Shown: positions 12,385 to 23,959, counted from the stretch's first letter. The stretch is DNA of 64,000 bases from Undaria pinnatifida (GCA_012845835.1 JABAKD010000023.1:13753362-13817361); one strand, 5' to 3'. A program made the numbers and translations. The notes: generated by a model not told the origin, from the letters alone.

Positions 12385-12696
12385 TTTCTCTCTCATAAAG
12401 TGTTTGATTTTCTGACTTTCTATTTCTTACATGTTTCTTTCTTTGGTTTTCTGATGTATCTTTATAAGGGTTCAAGGACTTGCATTCAAATTGATCGATG
12501 GAAAATACTGAATAGTGTTTGAGCTTTAATGGTCATGGATGTGATGAGAATGGATTTGAGTGTTTTTGCAAATGCATCATTTTTTTTTTCTTCTGGACTT
12601 GAGTGAAGAAAAACTCTGCAGTATTTTGGTATCTGAGAATGTACGTTTTAACAAGGTAGTCTGGATAAATCATGATAGTGTTGCGAGTAGGGGGGC

Positions 12697-13195
12697 TGTT
12701 GGACGTACTCACTCCATTGTTAGATTGCAAACAAGAATCCGTCGAAAAGATGGATCGGAAAATTTTGGGGGTTTCGTATATGTGTGGGATGGATTTCCAC
12801 AACGGGATTTTGTGTTGTGGGTTCTTATGTGCCCGAATAGTATCACTCTATGTTTCGACTCTATTTTCGCCTCTACCTTGTGTCTTCTCTGTGTCTCTTC
12901 TACGGCTACCACGCCAAGGGCTAGCACGCCCCATCTATATTGCAAGGGCTATCAGGCCTTCACCACTGCACGGCTACCACGCCTGTTTATTTACATCCCG
13001 GCTATCACGCCACAGCTCCGAGTTCCATTTCCGGGTTATCACACCTGAGCTATCACGCTCCACCACACACGTAAATCGGGTTATCACACCCGCCTTAATT
13101 AGTAGTTCGTAGTTTACCCATCACCGGCTATTACGCCACCTTTTTCCTCCACCTACACCACGACCGGGGCGCCACACGTACCAACCTACTCCACA
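12697..13195 (+). repeat. 3' LTR of element A
   Basis: Intact 499-bp LTR preceded by the polypurine tract gagtagggggg and followed by cctcc (13196-13200). Around 13165-13175 it shows the uninterrupted sequence into which element B inserted in the other LTR. Confidence 0.94.
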
Positions 13196-13200
13196 CCTCC

Positions 13201-13964
13201 TGCTCGTGACCACTGTCATGATAATGCTCACGCCATCCTTTATTACTGCAAACTCAAAAGCACCATACTCTAATTCAAATAAAGTATAAGACCTTCGCGT
13301 TCAACTACTATTTCATGACTCAAAAAAATTAGCTAAGATATAACTCTCTCACTCCGGAGTCAATCCATATTTTTTGTCCAACCAGTTGCGCTCTGGTTTA
13401 GTCTATACCAAGCTCTGAACACGCGTTGGTATAGCAGGACACTTTGATTAGGACTTCTTCAACTAACTATGGAAGCCAGCATTCATCACATCTACCTGCT
13501 CTACCTGTTCAAGGCAAATATATCCTTTCTCAAATTGAACTTTTCGCATCAAACTAGCTCGCAAAGGCGTCGTTAGCCTCCTGCAGATTCAACCATCAAA
13601 AACCCGCAAATATATCTAGTCTAACTGTATTCCCGCTCATAATACCCCTTATCGTCCATCATCAGGGATTAGACACCGAAATGGAAATCAGAAATAATGA
13701 ACATCATTAGCAAAAACTCCAAAAACGACCTTTTGCACTTTCCTTTCGAAGTTGTGTTATATTAATGCGCAACCCCCCGCCCGGAGAGGGGGGTTGGAGA
13801 TGGGGAATACCCCGGGGCTGCCCCGCTGGCAACCCCACGCTAACATCCGTATACACGAGTCAACTCCCAACCCTACTGGCGACATCGAACTCTCGACGCC
13901 AGCCTCCAGCACAAACTGTAGTTGACCCGAAATACGAATGTAGTCCCACCTCCTCGCCCCCCCC
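13201..13964 (+). other. Non-coding spacer between element A and DIRS-like element
   Basis: AT-rich to about 13740, then GC-rich with runs such as ccccccgcccggagagggggg. Only short chance frames are present. The 3' terminus of the DIRS-like element may lie inside, but I could not find its terminal repeats. Confidence 0.5.
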
Positions 13965-14667
13965 CTACCCGTGAGTCGTAGAGTGCACACGGGATAACAC
14001 ACTTCTTTGTAATTCCGCGGGTGCCAAACTAGTCAGATCTAAGGGTGGGTTGACTCGCCCCCACTCGGTGCCCTGCCCCGGCTGAACCCCACTGCTAATT
14101 CCTTCCCGGGCCATAACGCTTGCTACCCAACTGGCGTCCTTTCCGTGACTACGGACATACGTCTTATAAGCGTTGGACGCCCATCGGCCCTCACGCTGCA
14201 ACACCTCCGTGTTCCGGTGTTGCACCCCCCGCCGACAAGTGCGTTGCGCCTCCAATCCTCAGGGAGTGCAAGGCGTACTCTTCCGCACGCACACCCGCCA
14301 ACGCAACCACTTTCCGCAGAGCTGTCGTCGCTTGATGTTGTGTCCACATGGACCATCTGCCATTACCGACGCCAAACGCAACCAAGGGCGCCGAAGAGGG
14401 AACAAACAAGTAACAAGACATCAACTCGATAATTAGATCGACGGCGCCGCCACCTTCCCCCACGCGCATCGACGGACCCTTTCACACACGCGTGATGACC
14501 GCCCCTTTCCGCAGTTGGTCACCCTTCGACCCGCGAAACCGAGCCTCAACACGATCCGCGGTTGACCACTGCGCAACAGTAAGCGGAATATTTCCGCGAA
14601 AGAAAGCAACATCAGCACGCCGCAAACGATAAGTCTCATGAACTCGTAACCGGGTTTCCGCAAACAT
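13965..14667 (-). pseudogene. Tyrosine recombinase of the DIRS-like element
   Basis: Frames at 14482-14667, 14191-14469 and 13965-14255 together give a phage-integrase-type domain. The hallmark box is LHSLRIGGATHL (catalytic H-x-x-R) near 14230-14270, and the nucleophile region is GRWASNAYKTYVR near 14160-14190 (Tyr). The upstream block contains ETYRLRRADVAFFRGN. At least two frameshifts, one near 14215 between the HxxR box and the Tyr, disrupt it. Confidence 0.85.
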
Positions 14668-14747
14668 TTCTTACGCGCGAGTCAAGAAACAGAACGAAGC
14701 GCATAGGGCAAGCCACAAAGCACGATCCCCGGCACGTCACGTGGGGA

Positions 14748-15063
14748 TCAGCTTCTCGCCCGCGAGCAGCATATTTCACGGGCAGCATGCAGATTAACGA
14801 GGACAGAAGCGCGATCCCAGCGTGAGATACCGTCCGCGGCAACGTTAAAAATACCCCGTACGTGGTTCGCATCAAAGTGCCAACCAGAGGACAATTCGAG
14901 CACACCAAGGAGGCGCATCAACGCGCCCGATCTCGGCTCCTTCCCGCCTCGACAACGCCGCACCCACTCTACTGCTGCTTCGTTGTCGCCACGCCACAAC
15001 ACGCAGTCCCCCAACGCGGCCGGGCGCTCGGCGCACGGAGATACGAGGACCCACGGGCTGATT
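14748..15063 (-). pseudogene. RNase H, C-terminal part, of the DIRS-like element
   Basis: Contains CVLWRGDNEAAVEWV (acidic residue) and NHVRGIFNVAADGISRWD, typical of the DIRS-type RNase H. It is cut off from its N-terminal part by the MITE at 15064-15350. The ISPWVLVSPCAER reading joins directly to the ISAWSL reading on the other side once the MITE and one TT are removed. Confidence 0.85.
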
Positions 15064-15350
15064 CTACGATAGCCCCCCCCCCTCAAAACCAGCGATTTTC
15101 TTCAACGAACGTCTCATCAATCATCATCAATCATGCGGCTGCTCATGCGGCTGCTCGACACAAGGATGATACGAAAAATAACTGTTTAATATATTTTCTT
15201 GTTTGCAAAGGAAGGTCTATCGAGCGATGACGTCGGGGAGGGTGTCAATGAAGGGACACCCACCGTATTTCAGTAGACATTTAAGGTATCATAGGAGCTG
15301 GTTTCGAAATCGGCCATTTCGTTAAAGAAATGTTGGGGGGGCTATCGTAG
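15064..15350. mobile_element. 287-bp MITE inserted in the DIRS RNase H
   Basis: Non-autonomous TIR element. Its ends are CTACGATAGCCCCCCC and, at the right, GGGGGGGCTATCGTAG, a perfect 16-bp inverted repeat. TT at 15062-15063 and 15351-15352 looks like a 2-bp target duplication. There is no open frame worth noting. A diverged relative lies at 41465-41706. The transposase superfamily is unknown; TT is not a common target for named superfamilies. Confidence 0.88.
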
Positions 15351-17268
15351 TTAGACTCCACGCGGAGATGACCATACCTAGCAGTTCGAGGACGTTAATC
15401 GATATATCGTTCTCGCCTGCAACTGACTTGCTCGACCGGCAAAAGCGAGATCGTTCCCTGGCGTCAAGATCGTATCTCCAGTACACCCCATTTTCAAGGC
15501 AGAAACCCCCGATTGCGGTTTTGGATGCATCCGAAAATAGAGTACGTTGGGAGGGGCGCTCAAGCAAATGATACATCGGAGCCGACAAGGTTCCTCCGCG
15601 CGCGTCCAATCCCTCCTCAACAAACCACAGCCAAAACTCGAGGCCCCATGGCAACTCGGAATACAAGACGAGGCGCCGCCCGGGGTTGGCCGTGCGAAAA
15701 CCAAAATCAGCTCCGGCAGCTATGCGCGGCATACCCACCGAAGTCAACAAGCGGTTCACGAAAAACCGCTCCGGAGGCACAGCAAAGGAGACATGTATAA
15801 GGAAGCCAACGAGCTGCGACACCTGCCTCGGTGAAGCAGTTGTACGAGACGAGGGCCACTCCGCAAGGAGAGTTTGCAGCTTGAGGCGCTTATGGGACGA
15901 CACGTAACCGTAAGCGCCTCCGTGTCAATGATCCAACGCAACACCTCCAGTTGCGTGTCCCAGTCAGTAATTTGTCTGGCGGACAGGAGGGGCGGATCAG
16001 AGACATCACGTTCGACCAACAAGCGAAAATGGTCCGATGCCAGCGACTGGACAGCGCGCCAACAACGGCGACCGTCCGGCCACCATTGCAACTCGACGAG
16101 AATGCCATTGTCTACGTAATACCTCGCAAATAAGTAGTTCCCGGCGTTGCCGCTAGCCATAAACAGGCCCACAATCACCCGGGATAGAGACAACTGGAAC
16201 CCCCCGCGGCGGGGAAATTCCGACGTGCGCAACGGCAGCAGCCCCATTTTTGGAAACATCTGCGCCTTGAAACGTAGCGTGGGTGTGAGCATGCTCGAGC
16301 GCAGATGCCATCAACCCCCAAACCCCCGGCCTATTACGCCACCCAAGTTGCAAGCGTAAATCCACGACGACGCGATCGCCGAACACGTAACCGAGAGGCG
16401 GCGCACCTGCCGGGTCAACCAAAACCCGTCGAAACACATCTTTGACGTCCACACGGCACAAGAGGATTCAAGCACTACTAACGTGGGTCTGCCTCAAAAC
16501 CATCACCCGTAGTAAAACCTCACGAAGCACGTGGCCGAGCTCGGACGGTGACGCGGAATCAAAATCCGTGCCACCGTTAACACTGGTCTGACCCCCCGCG
16601 CGCGCAAACGTGAGATCGTCAAAAACCCGAAATTTGGGTTCGAGAACGACGCTAAGCGGTGAACTGCGAAGCCCCAAAATTTTGCCAGCGAAACGCAGAT
16701 CAAATGCCAATGCACGGCCGTACACGACGTCCTCGCAAATCGTTTTGTGGATCGCGACGTCGTGTTGTGCGATTCCCGTGTGATTACCATAAGCGATTTC
16801 AGCGGTCAGATCCCCCCCTCCTGATACGCCACTGGTGCGCTCGGCGCCAACACGCGAGGTAGTAAGGAAATTGTGGGCAATTTGCTTGACGGATCCAGAC
16901 CAGTGCCGTACGGTAGCCACGTGAATATGCTGCGAAAACAGTGAGGGGCCGATGGTGGACGTGAGTAGGGCAACACTGCCCTGACACTGTCTCAAGAGGG
17001 AGGAGCTCAACGAGGCGAGATGACCGAGGCTCCGTGAGCCTTGCTCGGCCATCGACTGCACCACAACAGCCCGAGCATCCAACCAAGCGTCGACCGCAAC
17101 GAATCGCCAGGCACCCGAACGTACGCCATCAACCGTCCCTTGTACACGCAGCAAGTCAGTCGGCAACTCACGCACACGCACACAAGAAACCGTACCTTTC
17201 TCGCCGAAGGGGACCGAGCCCGGAGCCACCGCCACGCGAGCACGCCCCACACCCCCATCGCCAGCCAA
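15351..17268 (-). pseudogene. Reverse transcriptase and RNase H start of the DIRS-like element
   Basis: Blocks at 16468-17268, 16153-16461, 15756-16292 and 15353-15903, in shifting frames. RT motifs are CRVDVKDVFRRVLV (the FDVKDAFR position), a GWRNRPGVWG stretch, and the catalytic box RYYVDNGILVE near 16105-16140, where YVDD is expected. RNase H begins at TLFSDASKTAIGGFC near 15520-15560 and reaches INVLELLGMVISAW before the MITE. The second catalytic Asp of RT is Asn. Confidence 0.85.
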
Positions 17269-17300
17269 AGCTACAAACGCACGCCCACGCAGCCCACCCC

Positions 17301-18906
17301 CTACGCCTTGGGTGGCCGGCGGGGCACCCGCTCCGCCGCTGGCCCCCGGCGTCGTCGCCGCTCTACCAACGGCAAGCTCAGCAGCCGCCCCCCCAGGTGT
17401 TGGCCCAACCGACAGGAAGAGACCGTGTCCTCATCCAGAACCAGCGCCGCCACTACCACCCCCGGACCCACCGCGGAGCTCTGAGCGCAGCGCCAACGCC
17501 CGCGACCCACCAGCCGGCGCCGCCGAACTGCCACTGTCGCGAAGAGCATCACGTGAAGTGGCGTCGGCCGGGGGAGCCGAATGCAGGAATTTTCAGTTGG
17601 AGAACCGGTATCGGCCCAGAGAAGCAAACTGCCGGCACTGGGAAGCGATTTTTTTCCGTGGTGTACCGGGGTTGGCCGTGTTGCTTTTCCTCTTGGACGG
17701 CCCGCCCTGGCTTTCGCGGGGGAGTGCAATCCTTCGACGAGCTTGAGCACGTCATCCTCGCTAGAGCAAAAGGCGCTCGTGCGAATGAACGAAGGCACGG
17801 GCGGCATCGAGAACATGAAGTCGGACGAAGGGGGCACCATCAGCGGACGTACTTGCTGTGCAAATCGCCGTTGACCCACACAGGCGAAGATCGGCGTTTA
17901 CCATCTCGCTCATGACAGCCCGCGCCGCGGAGCCAGAGAGCAAGATAATATTGCTCAGGGTGTGTCGGCGTAGGTTGGCCGACGCTGACGTGAAGGCGGC
18001 ATCGATCGTTGCCACCCTCTCCCGGCAATGGCGGTCACCGTCGCTGTCGAGGGAAAACCCAACAGACAGGACCGCCACAAAAGCCTGGCGCATGAAATCG
18101 AGGCGGTCAGCGACCATCAGCAGGTGGTCGACCACCCCTTCCGCGCGCGGCCCGTACGCACGAACGTCAAAGTCACTGATCGCGCGGAGCTGGGTAGCCA
18201 TTGGCGTCGTGACGTTAATGGCCTCGCCTACGAAGGACAGGGTATCCGCTGCCGAGTCGATAATGTTGGGAGGTATGCGCCCGCGGAGCACCCAATGTTT
18301 TCTGGACGCCATCGTTTTGCATAGCGCAGTGTCGTCAGTTAACTGCGGCTTTTGGACGTGGCGCTCCCTCGCGTCCCCACTGCCCTGCGGAGCCGGCTGC
18401 CGATCGGCAAAGTTGTCTATGAACTGCTGGAGCATGGCCTCGACGTTCTCGGTTTTAGAAGCGCCACCAGCCACCGCATCCTGCAGGGTTTCAAAGGAGG
18501 CAAGCAGTTGATCCATCGTCGACTTGGGGCGGAACACGTCTCCGTCTATCCGAGCAAACTCGCCAGACACCTGCCCTTGCCAGTGCAGCACTTCAGCCGA
18601 TGTTACCCACGCAGCCTCGAACACAGCGGGACTGGGGCTGAGCAAAAATGGTGCCGCGGTGGCAGACGCAGCAGTAGCAGCAGCCGAATCATCTGCAGCA
18701 CGGCGACCTTCGGATTCATCTTGCACAGCAGCCAGAGCTTCGGCACGGCGAGCGTCGAGCCCAGCTTGCACAGCAGCGACAGCAGCATGAGCCTCTGCCT
18801 CGACTCGCGCAGCAGCCGAGGCGGCCTGATTAGGACCGCGTACAGCAGCAGCCACGAGAGCTTCAGCCTCCGGTGACTTGCACTCCTCCATCGTCGGGGA
18901 GTGCAC
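17301..18906 (-). pseudogene. Gag-like protein of the DIRS-like element
   Basis: A 381-residue frame (17761-18906) starts at an ATG at 18906 with an Ala/Glu-rich helical, coiled-coil-like region (EAEALVAAAVRG through about residue 90) and then a less biased domain. The frame at 17301-17879 continues the region toward RT. I recognise no motif; the gag call rests on position upstream of RT. A host origin is unlikely given the context. Confidence 0.6.
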
Positions 18907-19380
18907 GAACTTAAACTAGTCTGTATCACACATTGGACCTGTAGCTCTGACTCTGCTCCCCTGCGCGCTCCGCGTGCAGGTCGTCGCCTACACAGCTGAG
19001 CCAGGTGTATCCAACAATGCTATCGCTCATACGACTAAGAATTGCCGCATTGATCTGATTGGTCAAACTTCTTACGTACGTACAAAACCCATATTTTCTC
19101 ATACTTCGATAATATTCTGCATATCACATCCCCAGGTAAAATATTTAATATCCCGTGCAAAATTAAATAATGAAATCGAAACGAAAAATCGCTAAATCTC
19201 AGCATCAAACGCTCCCAAAAATAACCAATATTTCATCCACATGTTATACTCTCCAAATCCACGATCAAACCAAATTCAATAGAGAAATAATGACAAAAAC
19301 AAAATCCCAAATTTCAATATCAAAAGTCCGCAAAAGCAACCAAAAATGGCAGACATCCACAAATTCATCGCAAGGTTACG
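18907..19380. other. AT-rich spacer
   Basis: 18907-19020 is mixed sequence possibly belonging to the DIRS 5' end. 19080-19370 is strongly A-rich on the plus strand. No coding or structured feature recognised. Confidence 0.5.
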
Positions 19381-19424
19381 GTGGAACTCAATAGACTAGA
19401 GTCCCGGGCTATTAATTGCTTTGA

Positions 19425-20619
19425 TCAGAAAATCTGCATGTTGAAACTGAGACGATACGTGGATGATCGATACCTCTTCCCTTTCCTCTCTACCAACTCC
19501 CAGAGGAAGTGGTGCCGTACGTCGATGTGCTTGGAGTTGGAGTTAGTAATGGGGTTCTGCGCAAGTTGCACAGCACCCTCATAGTCCTCGAATACCGGTA
19601 TGCATATCATGCCGACAGCAGGCAACATGAAATGCCAAACCTGCCTCAGGAACAGGACTTCCTTCATGACATCTGTATTCGCCACGTACTCTGCCTCCGT
19701 TGTGGACAGCGTGACGCACTTCTGTGTCCTAGAGAACCAAGACACACAAGCACCTCCGCACATCACTAGTCCCCCCGAAACTGACCTACTATCAGCTGCC
19801 ACACTCGCGTAGTCCGCGTCAGCAAACACCTGTAAGCTCAAACCTTGTACTGTACCACTCTGAAACGTAGTACCAAATCCGCTCGTCCGTCTCATATACC
19901 CTAAGATACCCTGTGCTGCCCTCCAGTGCACATACTTGGGAGCCGAACAGTACCTAGCTACTGCTCTCACGGCTTTGGAGATATCTGGCCGAGTCTGAGT
20001 TGCCAGCCACACCAGTTACCCTACCAACTCGCGAAATGGCCAGCGCTCTGGTGCTTCCTCTTGTCAAACTTTGCTTCGCAAGTTTCGTGCCATTGGGGAG
20101 TGAGACACTCTTACCATACTCTACCCCGTATTCGCCAGCCAACTGTTCAGCGAATGTCTGCTGGGAAATCGTCAACACCCCTTCTCCCAATCCCTCTCGT
20201 AAAAACACCCGGAATACCAACGTAGTTCTCGAAGGGTTCTGACCGAAACCATCTGATTAAAATCTCTCCCAAATTGATCACACCTTGCCTTCTCTCCATC
20301 TGCGAATATGTGGTCCACATGCACCACTATGGTCATCACTACACTCTCGTCTTCCATCAACCGGAAAACGCATGCGTTTGCCAGACACTGCAAAAATCCC
20401 AAAGTCAACAAACATCTAGTAAGATGCGCATGCCATTGCCCCGATGCCTGTTTCAAGCCATAGACTCCTGTTTAGCCTCACTATCTTCCCCGACAACTTC
20501 CCGCAACCCTGAGGCAAACGGATGAACATGTTTTCCTCCAGATCAGATTGTACGAAAGCCTGTTCAATGTCAAAATGGCGCAGGTCGAGGTCCAGTTCAC
20601 AGGCCATGCCAGTCAACAA
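19425..20619 (-). pseudogene. Element C reverse transcriptase and RNase H
   Basis: RT pieces at 20416-20619 (LRHFDIEQAFVQSDLEENM) and 20172-20456 (CLANACVFRLMEDE, then IVVHVDHIFADG), with the catalytic YVDD position reading HVDH. The frame at 19954-20220 carries the RT C-terminal part. RNase H is at 19425-20012 with VFADADYASVAADSRS, TLSTTEAEYVA, FEDYEGAVQLAQ and SKHIDVRHHFLWE, then loses frame. Asp-to-His in the RT box and DNEG to DYEG in RNase H both suggest inactivity. Confidence 0.88.
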
Positions 20620-20789
20620 ACGAAATTCGAAACAGCAACAGTGGGCGCAAGCAATTCCCCAAAATCAATGTTAGCTCTCTGCTTATCCCCCCGTGCTACC
20701 ATTCTTGTCTTGGTTCTAGTTGGCCATCCGTACTCATCTGCCTTCCAATCGAACACCCATATTGCGTTGATGTAATTATCAACTCGTTG

Positions 20790-21470
20790 CTACACAGGCT
20801 CGAATGTCCCCGCCTTCAGTAATCCGTAGAATTCCCGACTTGAAGAATCCTTCCAAAGATGCGCGTGTTGGGACCCAATGTATGTGCTCCCACCGTGGCC
20901 CCCAATGTATGAGCTTCCACCGTGGCTCCCAATGTACGAGCTCCCATCGCGGTCCTCCACGGCGGGCACAAAATGCTCGCGACCATCACCACATGAACTC
21001 CCACCGCGATCCTCCACGGCGGGCGCCAGCTGCTCGCGGCCACCACTATATGAGTTCCCGCCGCGGTCCTCCACAACGGACGCAAATTGCTGGCGACCCT
21101 CACCACGTGAACTCCCACCGCGATCCTCTACGGCGGGCGTCAGCTGCTCGCGGCCCTTACCACATGAACTCCCGCCGGGATCCTCTACGGCGGGCGTCAG
21201 CTGCTCGCGGCCCCCAGTATATGAGCTCCCACCGTGGTACTCCACGGCGGGCGTCAGCTGCTCGCGGCGGCCAGCATCCATCGCTCCACAAGTATTCATC
21301 ATCGACAGAGACTCCTTCTTGCCCGTCATGGACAGAAGGCCAGCGTTGTGACCGAAAATCTCGTCGTTTTTCACTGGCGACGAGAGAGACGACGCCTCCA
21401 GCGTTGCCGACAAGTGCATCGTCGGCATGTCTGAAAACTGGATCGTCTTCGAGCGGGTACGGCCAGACAC
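20790..21470 (-). pseudogene. Element C hinge with tandem repeats
   Basis: 226-residue frame between integrase and RT. It is mostly a 19-residue (57-bp) tandem repeat of the type GREQLTPAVEDRGGSS, about six copies, then shorter SYIGSHGG-type 9-residue repeats. No fold is expected. Confidence 0.75.
20865..21290 (-). repeat. 57-bp and 27-bp coding minisatellites in element C hinge
   Basis: About six 57-bp units built round ctcgcggcc (21000-21290) are followed leftward by three or four shorter 27-30-bp units (20868-20960). The array keeps one frame on the minus strand. Confidence 0.88.
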
Positions 21471-21479
21471 CCGCTGCGT

Positions 21480-22400
21480 CTCCGAGTACGAAAACGCTGA
21501 CGACTGTGAAGCTGCCGGCTGTAAGGGTGAAGGCTGCGACGGTGGCGGTTGTGACGGATGTGGCGGCGGCGGCTGTGACGGCTATGACGTTCTCAGCAGT
21601 GACATTGCCGGCTGTGACGGTCGCGGCAGTGACATCTATGACAGGAACGGTGGCGGCAGTGACGGCTGAGACAGGAACGGTGGCGGCAGTGACGGCTGAG
21701 ACAGTGACGGCTGTGATAGTGACGGCTGTGACGTTTCCGGCTGTGACGTTGATGGCTGTAACGGCGACGTTTATGTTATGGTGGACCCCGGCGTCGTTGT
21801 CGGCGAATCGACGTCCACTAAGCCCACTGAACCCCCCGCCGTTATCAGTGGGAAAGCAGTTTGGCCTCCCCATGCCGTTCATGTCGGCGAGAAACATCTG
21901 GACGTACGCGGTAGTCTCAGATTTTCTCCTCATACCGTATGGCCACATCCACCTCGAAGCGCTGTCCAAGAACATGATCATACACACTGACCCGCCCAAG
22001 GACGCTTCGTAGGGGCCGGACAAATCGATATGGACGGTCTCCATGGGCCTCCCTGCGCGCGATGTCGTCCTCCGCGGTGTCCCAGCACGTATCCCCTTAG
22101 CCTTCAAGCACCTACCACACGGCTGCAGCACACCCGTTAGGGTGATCCAATGCTGCTGAGCCGTCGCCCTCAGGAGGCGTTCGTGCTGGTGGCCGGAGGA
22201 GCGGTCAAGTTGATGAATATCGACTACCTTCTCGGGCTTCCCTACAGCGAATGGCCGCTTTCCCGGGGCGAGAACAGATGCAGCGGTACCTACGCTACCA
22301 GTGAGGAGAGTATGCTTATCAAGCTCTTGAAGGGCGTGAGCTGTTGCGGGGGTGAGTGAGGGGGGGGCAAAAACTGTGTAGTAAGTATTGTCGTGACCAT
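21480..22400 (-). pseudogene. Element C zinc-binding domain and truncated integrase
   Basis: Near 22100-22220 the minus strand reads an HHCC-type region with PCGRCLKAKG. The integrase core follows (ETVHIDLSGPYEASLGG, first Asp; CFPTDNGGGFSG, second Asp). After about 21790 the expected region with the catalytic Glu is absent and an in-frame Val-Thr-Ala-rich minisatellite takes its place. Confidence 0.82.
21490..21775. repeat. Minisatellite of gtgacggctgtgac type in element C integrase
   Basis: About 290 bp of imperfect 15-18-bp units (tgtgacggc, gtgacattgcc, gtgacgtttcc) reading TAVTV/NVTAG-like peptides on the minus strand. The unit 'gagacaggaacggtggcggcagtgacggct' type is tandemly duplicated near 21640-21700. 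Confidence 0.88.
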
Positions 22401-22824
22401 TAATGAGCTAAACGTCCGTGAACACGCCCATGTTGGGCGCCTGCATGCGGGAGGTAGGAACAAGAGGTCCAATCCTTACCGCTCCTTGCTCTACTTCTGG
22501 GGAGGGCTCTGCAAGCGGTTGAGGTGTGAAGATAATTGATGGTTCTGCACTGATAGCTGAAGAGGGAGGGGGGAAACACGAGTCCGTAGGCACAACACCA
22601 GGAACAATGGGCGGGAAACATGAGCCGCTAGGTACTATGCCGCACACGGCAAGCGGGAAACCCTAATCCGCGGCCATGCCCCCTTCTACCCTACGGTGGG
22701 AAAGGGGTTCAAAGCCAAAGCCCGAGGGCCCCGCCTCTTCCACAAGAAAGGAGGGGCATCCGAAAGGGGAGGGAGGTTGACAACATGACGGGGGGGGGGG
22801 TTGACAACATGACGGGAGGGGGGG

Positions 22825-23899
22825 CTAAGTACCAGAAGGCGGGGAGATGGGGTGAAGACCAGAAAGAGCAGGCACAACAGTAAGTCTGGCAGTCGGGGTT
22901 GGGTCCAAGCGAATGGCATACAAGCATGATCCGATCTCATTACGAGGGAAAGGGAGCTGTCTATGGAACAAGTGTGCGCCCTCTTTATCCAAGATGATGG
23001 TTTGCCGTGCTCGGACCTGATGTAGAGAGAGCAGGTTGAAACCTATTGCCTCCGTCACGTACATCCCCGTGAGCTTCACATCAAGTCCGTCATCGAGTGC
23101 ATTCTAAGGTTGAGACTACCCACCCCAATAACTCTCATTGCATTACCATCCCCGACGATGACTTTCGCTTCTCAGGGGGGATGTCGACCCAGTCGTATAC
23201 AATACGGGCGTCGCTGGTAATGTGATTCTTGGCTCCGTTGTCGGACACCCAAAATTCACTACCCGCAGCCCCCTCTGTACCTCTGCCACTAACCCTATCA
23301 TGGTTCTGACTAGCAAGCGCCAACCCAGCAAACTCTACCCCATCAAAAATTGACTCCAACTCAGTTTCGCCCTTTGGCCCCGATCGAGCCATTAAGACAT
23401 GCAGTCCTGGCTGGAGAGGCGGAGATGGTCCAGGAGAAGGTGAGAGAGACGAGGGCGGGGCATGGCCGGGAGGATGCTGCTGTAGTTGGGGCTGCGGTGG
23501 TTGCGGTGGCTGCCACTGTGTGTTGTACCCGTAGCTCGACGGATGCTGCTGCTGCACCGGTGGTAGAGGCTGCTGCTGGACGTCGCTTCCGTAGCACGCC
23601 AGCGGCTGTTGTTGCGACGGTGGCCGTGGTTGCGGCTGCGCGTAGTTGCCATAGTACGCCGATGGCTGCGGCGGTGGCGGTGGAGAGTGCTGTGCATAGT
23701 TACAGAACAACTGCTGCTGCTGAGACGGAGGCACCTGCTGCGACTCGTAGCCGTAGTCTCCGTAGTCTCCATAGTCTCCGCAGTCGGTGTCCGTGACCTC
23801 ACCTAGGGCGGCTATGTTAACCGGGCCATATGAGTGCGCCCATGGCGGTTGCTGGTCGGGAGCTGTGAAGGTATCTGCAGGGCGCGATTGTGCTCGCAC
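22825..23899 (-). pseudogene. Element C protease and Gln/Pro-rich linker
   Basis: 23135-23899 encodes a Gln/Pro/Tyr-rich linker and then the aspartic protease site FWVSDNGAKNHIT near 23225-23255, where DSGA is expected. 22825-23079 continues the protease (MYVTEAIGFNLLSLHQ). The DNG change and frame breaks suggest it is inactive. Confidence 0.82.
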
Positions 23900-23959
23900 G
23901 GGTTGACCTGGGTCGGGTACGAAGGTAAACCTACTCCCTTACCCAAACCTGTTCGCGTA

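Larger units (their letters stand above)
54..13195 (+). mobile_element. Ty1/copia LTR retrotransposon A, split by element B
   Basis: Complete but decayed copia-type retrotransposon. The LTRs begin TGTTGGACG and end CTACTCCACA, and the 5-bp duplication cctcc lies at 49-53 and 13196-13200. Domain order along the plus strand is gag, protease (DSGA), GAG-pre-integrase, integrase, proline-rich hinge, reverse transcriptase, RNase H, which is the Pseudoviridae/copia order. A purine run (gagtagggggg) just before 12697 is the polypurine tract. Without element B and one copy of its target duplication it would be about 7.57 kb. Several in-frame stops and a frameshift near 9343 make it non-functional. 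I saw no convincing primer-binding site after 6131. Confidence 0.93.
13965..18906 (-). mobile_element. DIRS-type tyrosine-recombinase retrotransposon, decayed
   Basis: The minus strand carries, in order, a gag-like protein, an RT, an RNase H and a tyrosine recombinase, the layout of DIRS/Ngaro-type retrotransposons, which integrate with a recombinase rather than an rve integrase. No rve integrase, LTR pair or target duplication is visible. The body is broken by frameshifts and by a MITE at 15064-15350. True termini are undetermined; the coordinates are the limits of recognisable coding sequence. Confidence 0.82.

Noticed and set aside
13757-14002. Minus-strand frame of 81 residues next to the DIRS recombinase
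   Set aside because: No recombinase or other motif; GC-rich chance frame, possibly DIRS 3' sequence.
20804-22012. 402-residue plus-strand frame
   Set aside because: Antisense of the element C hinge and integrase minisatellites; the minus strand has the recognisable domains, and the repeats keep both strands open.
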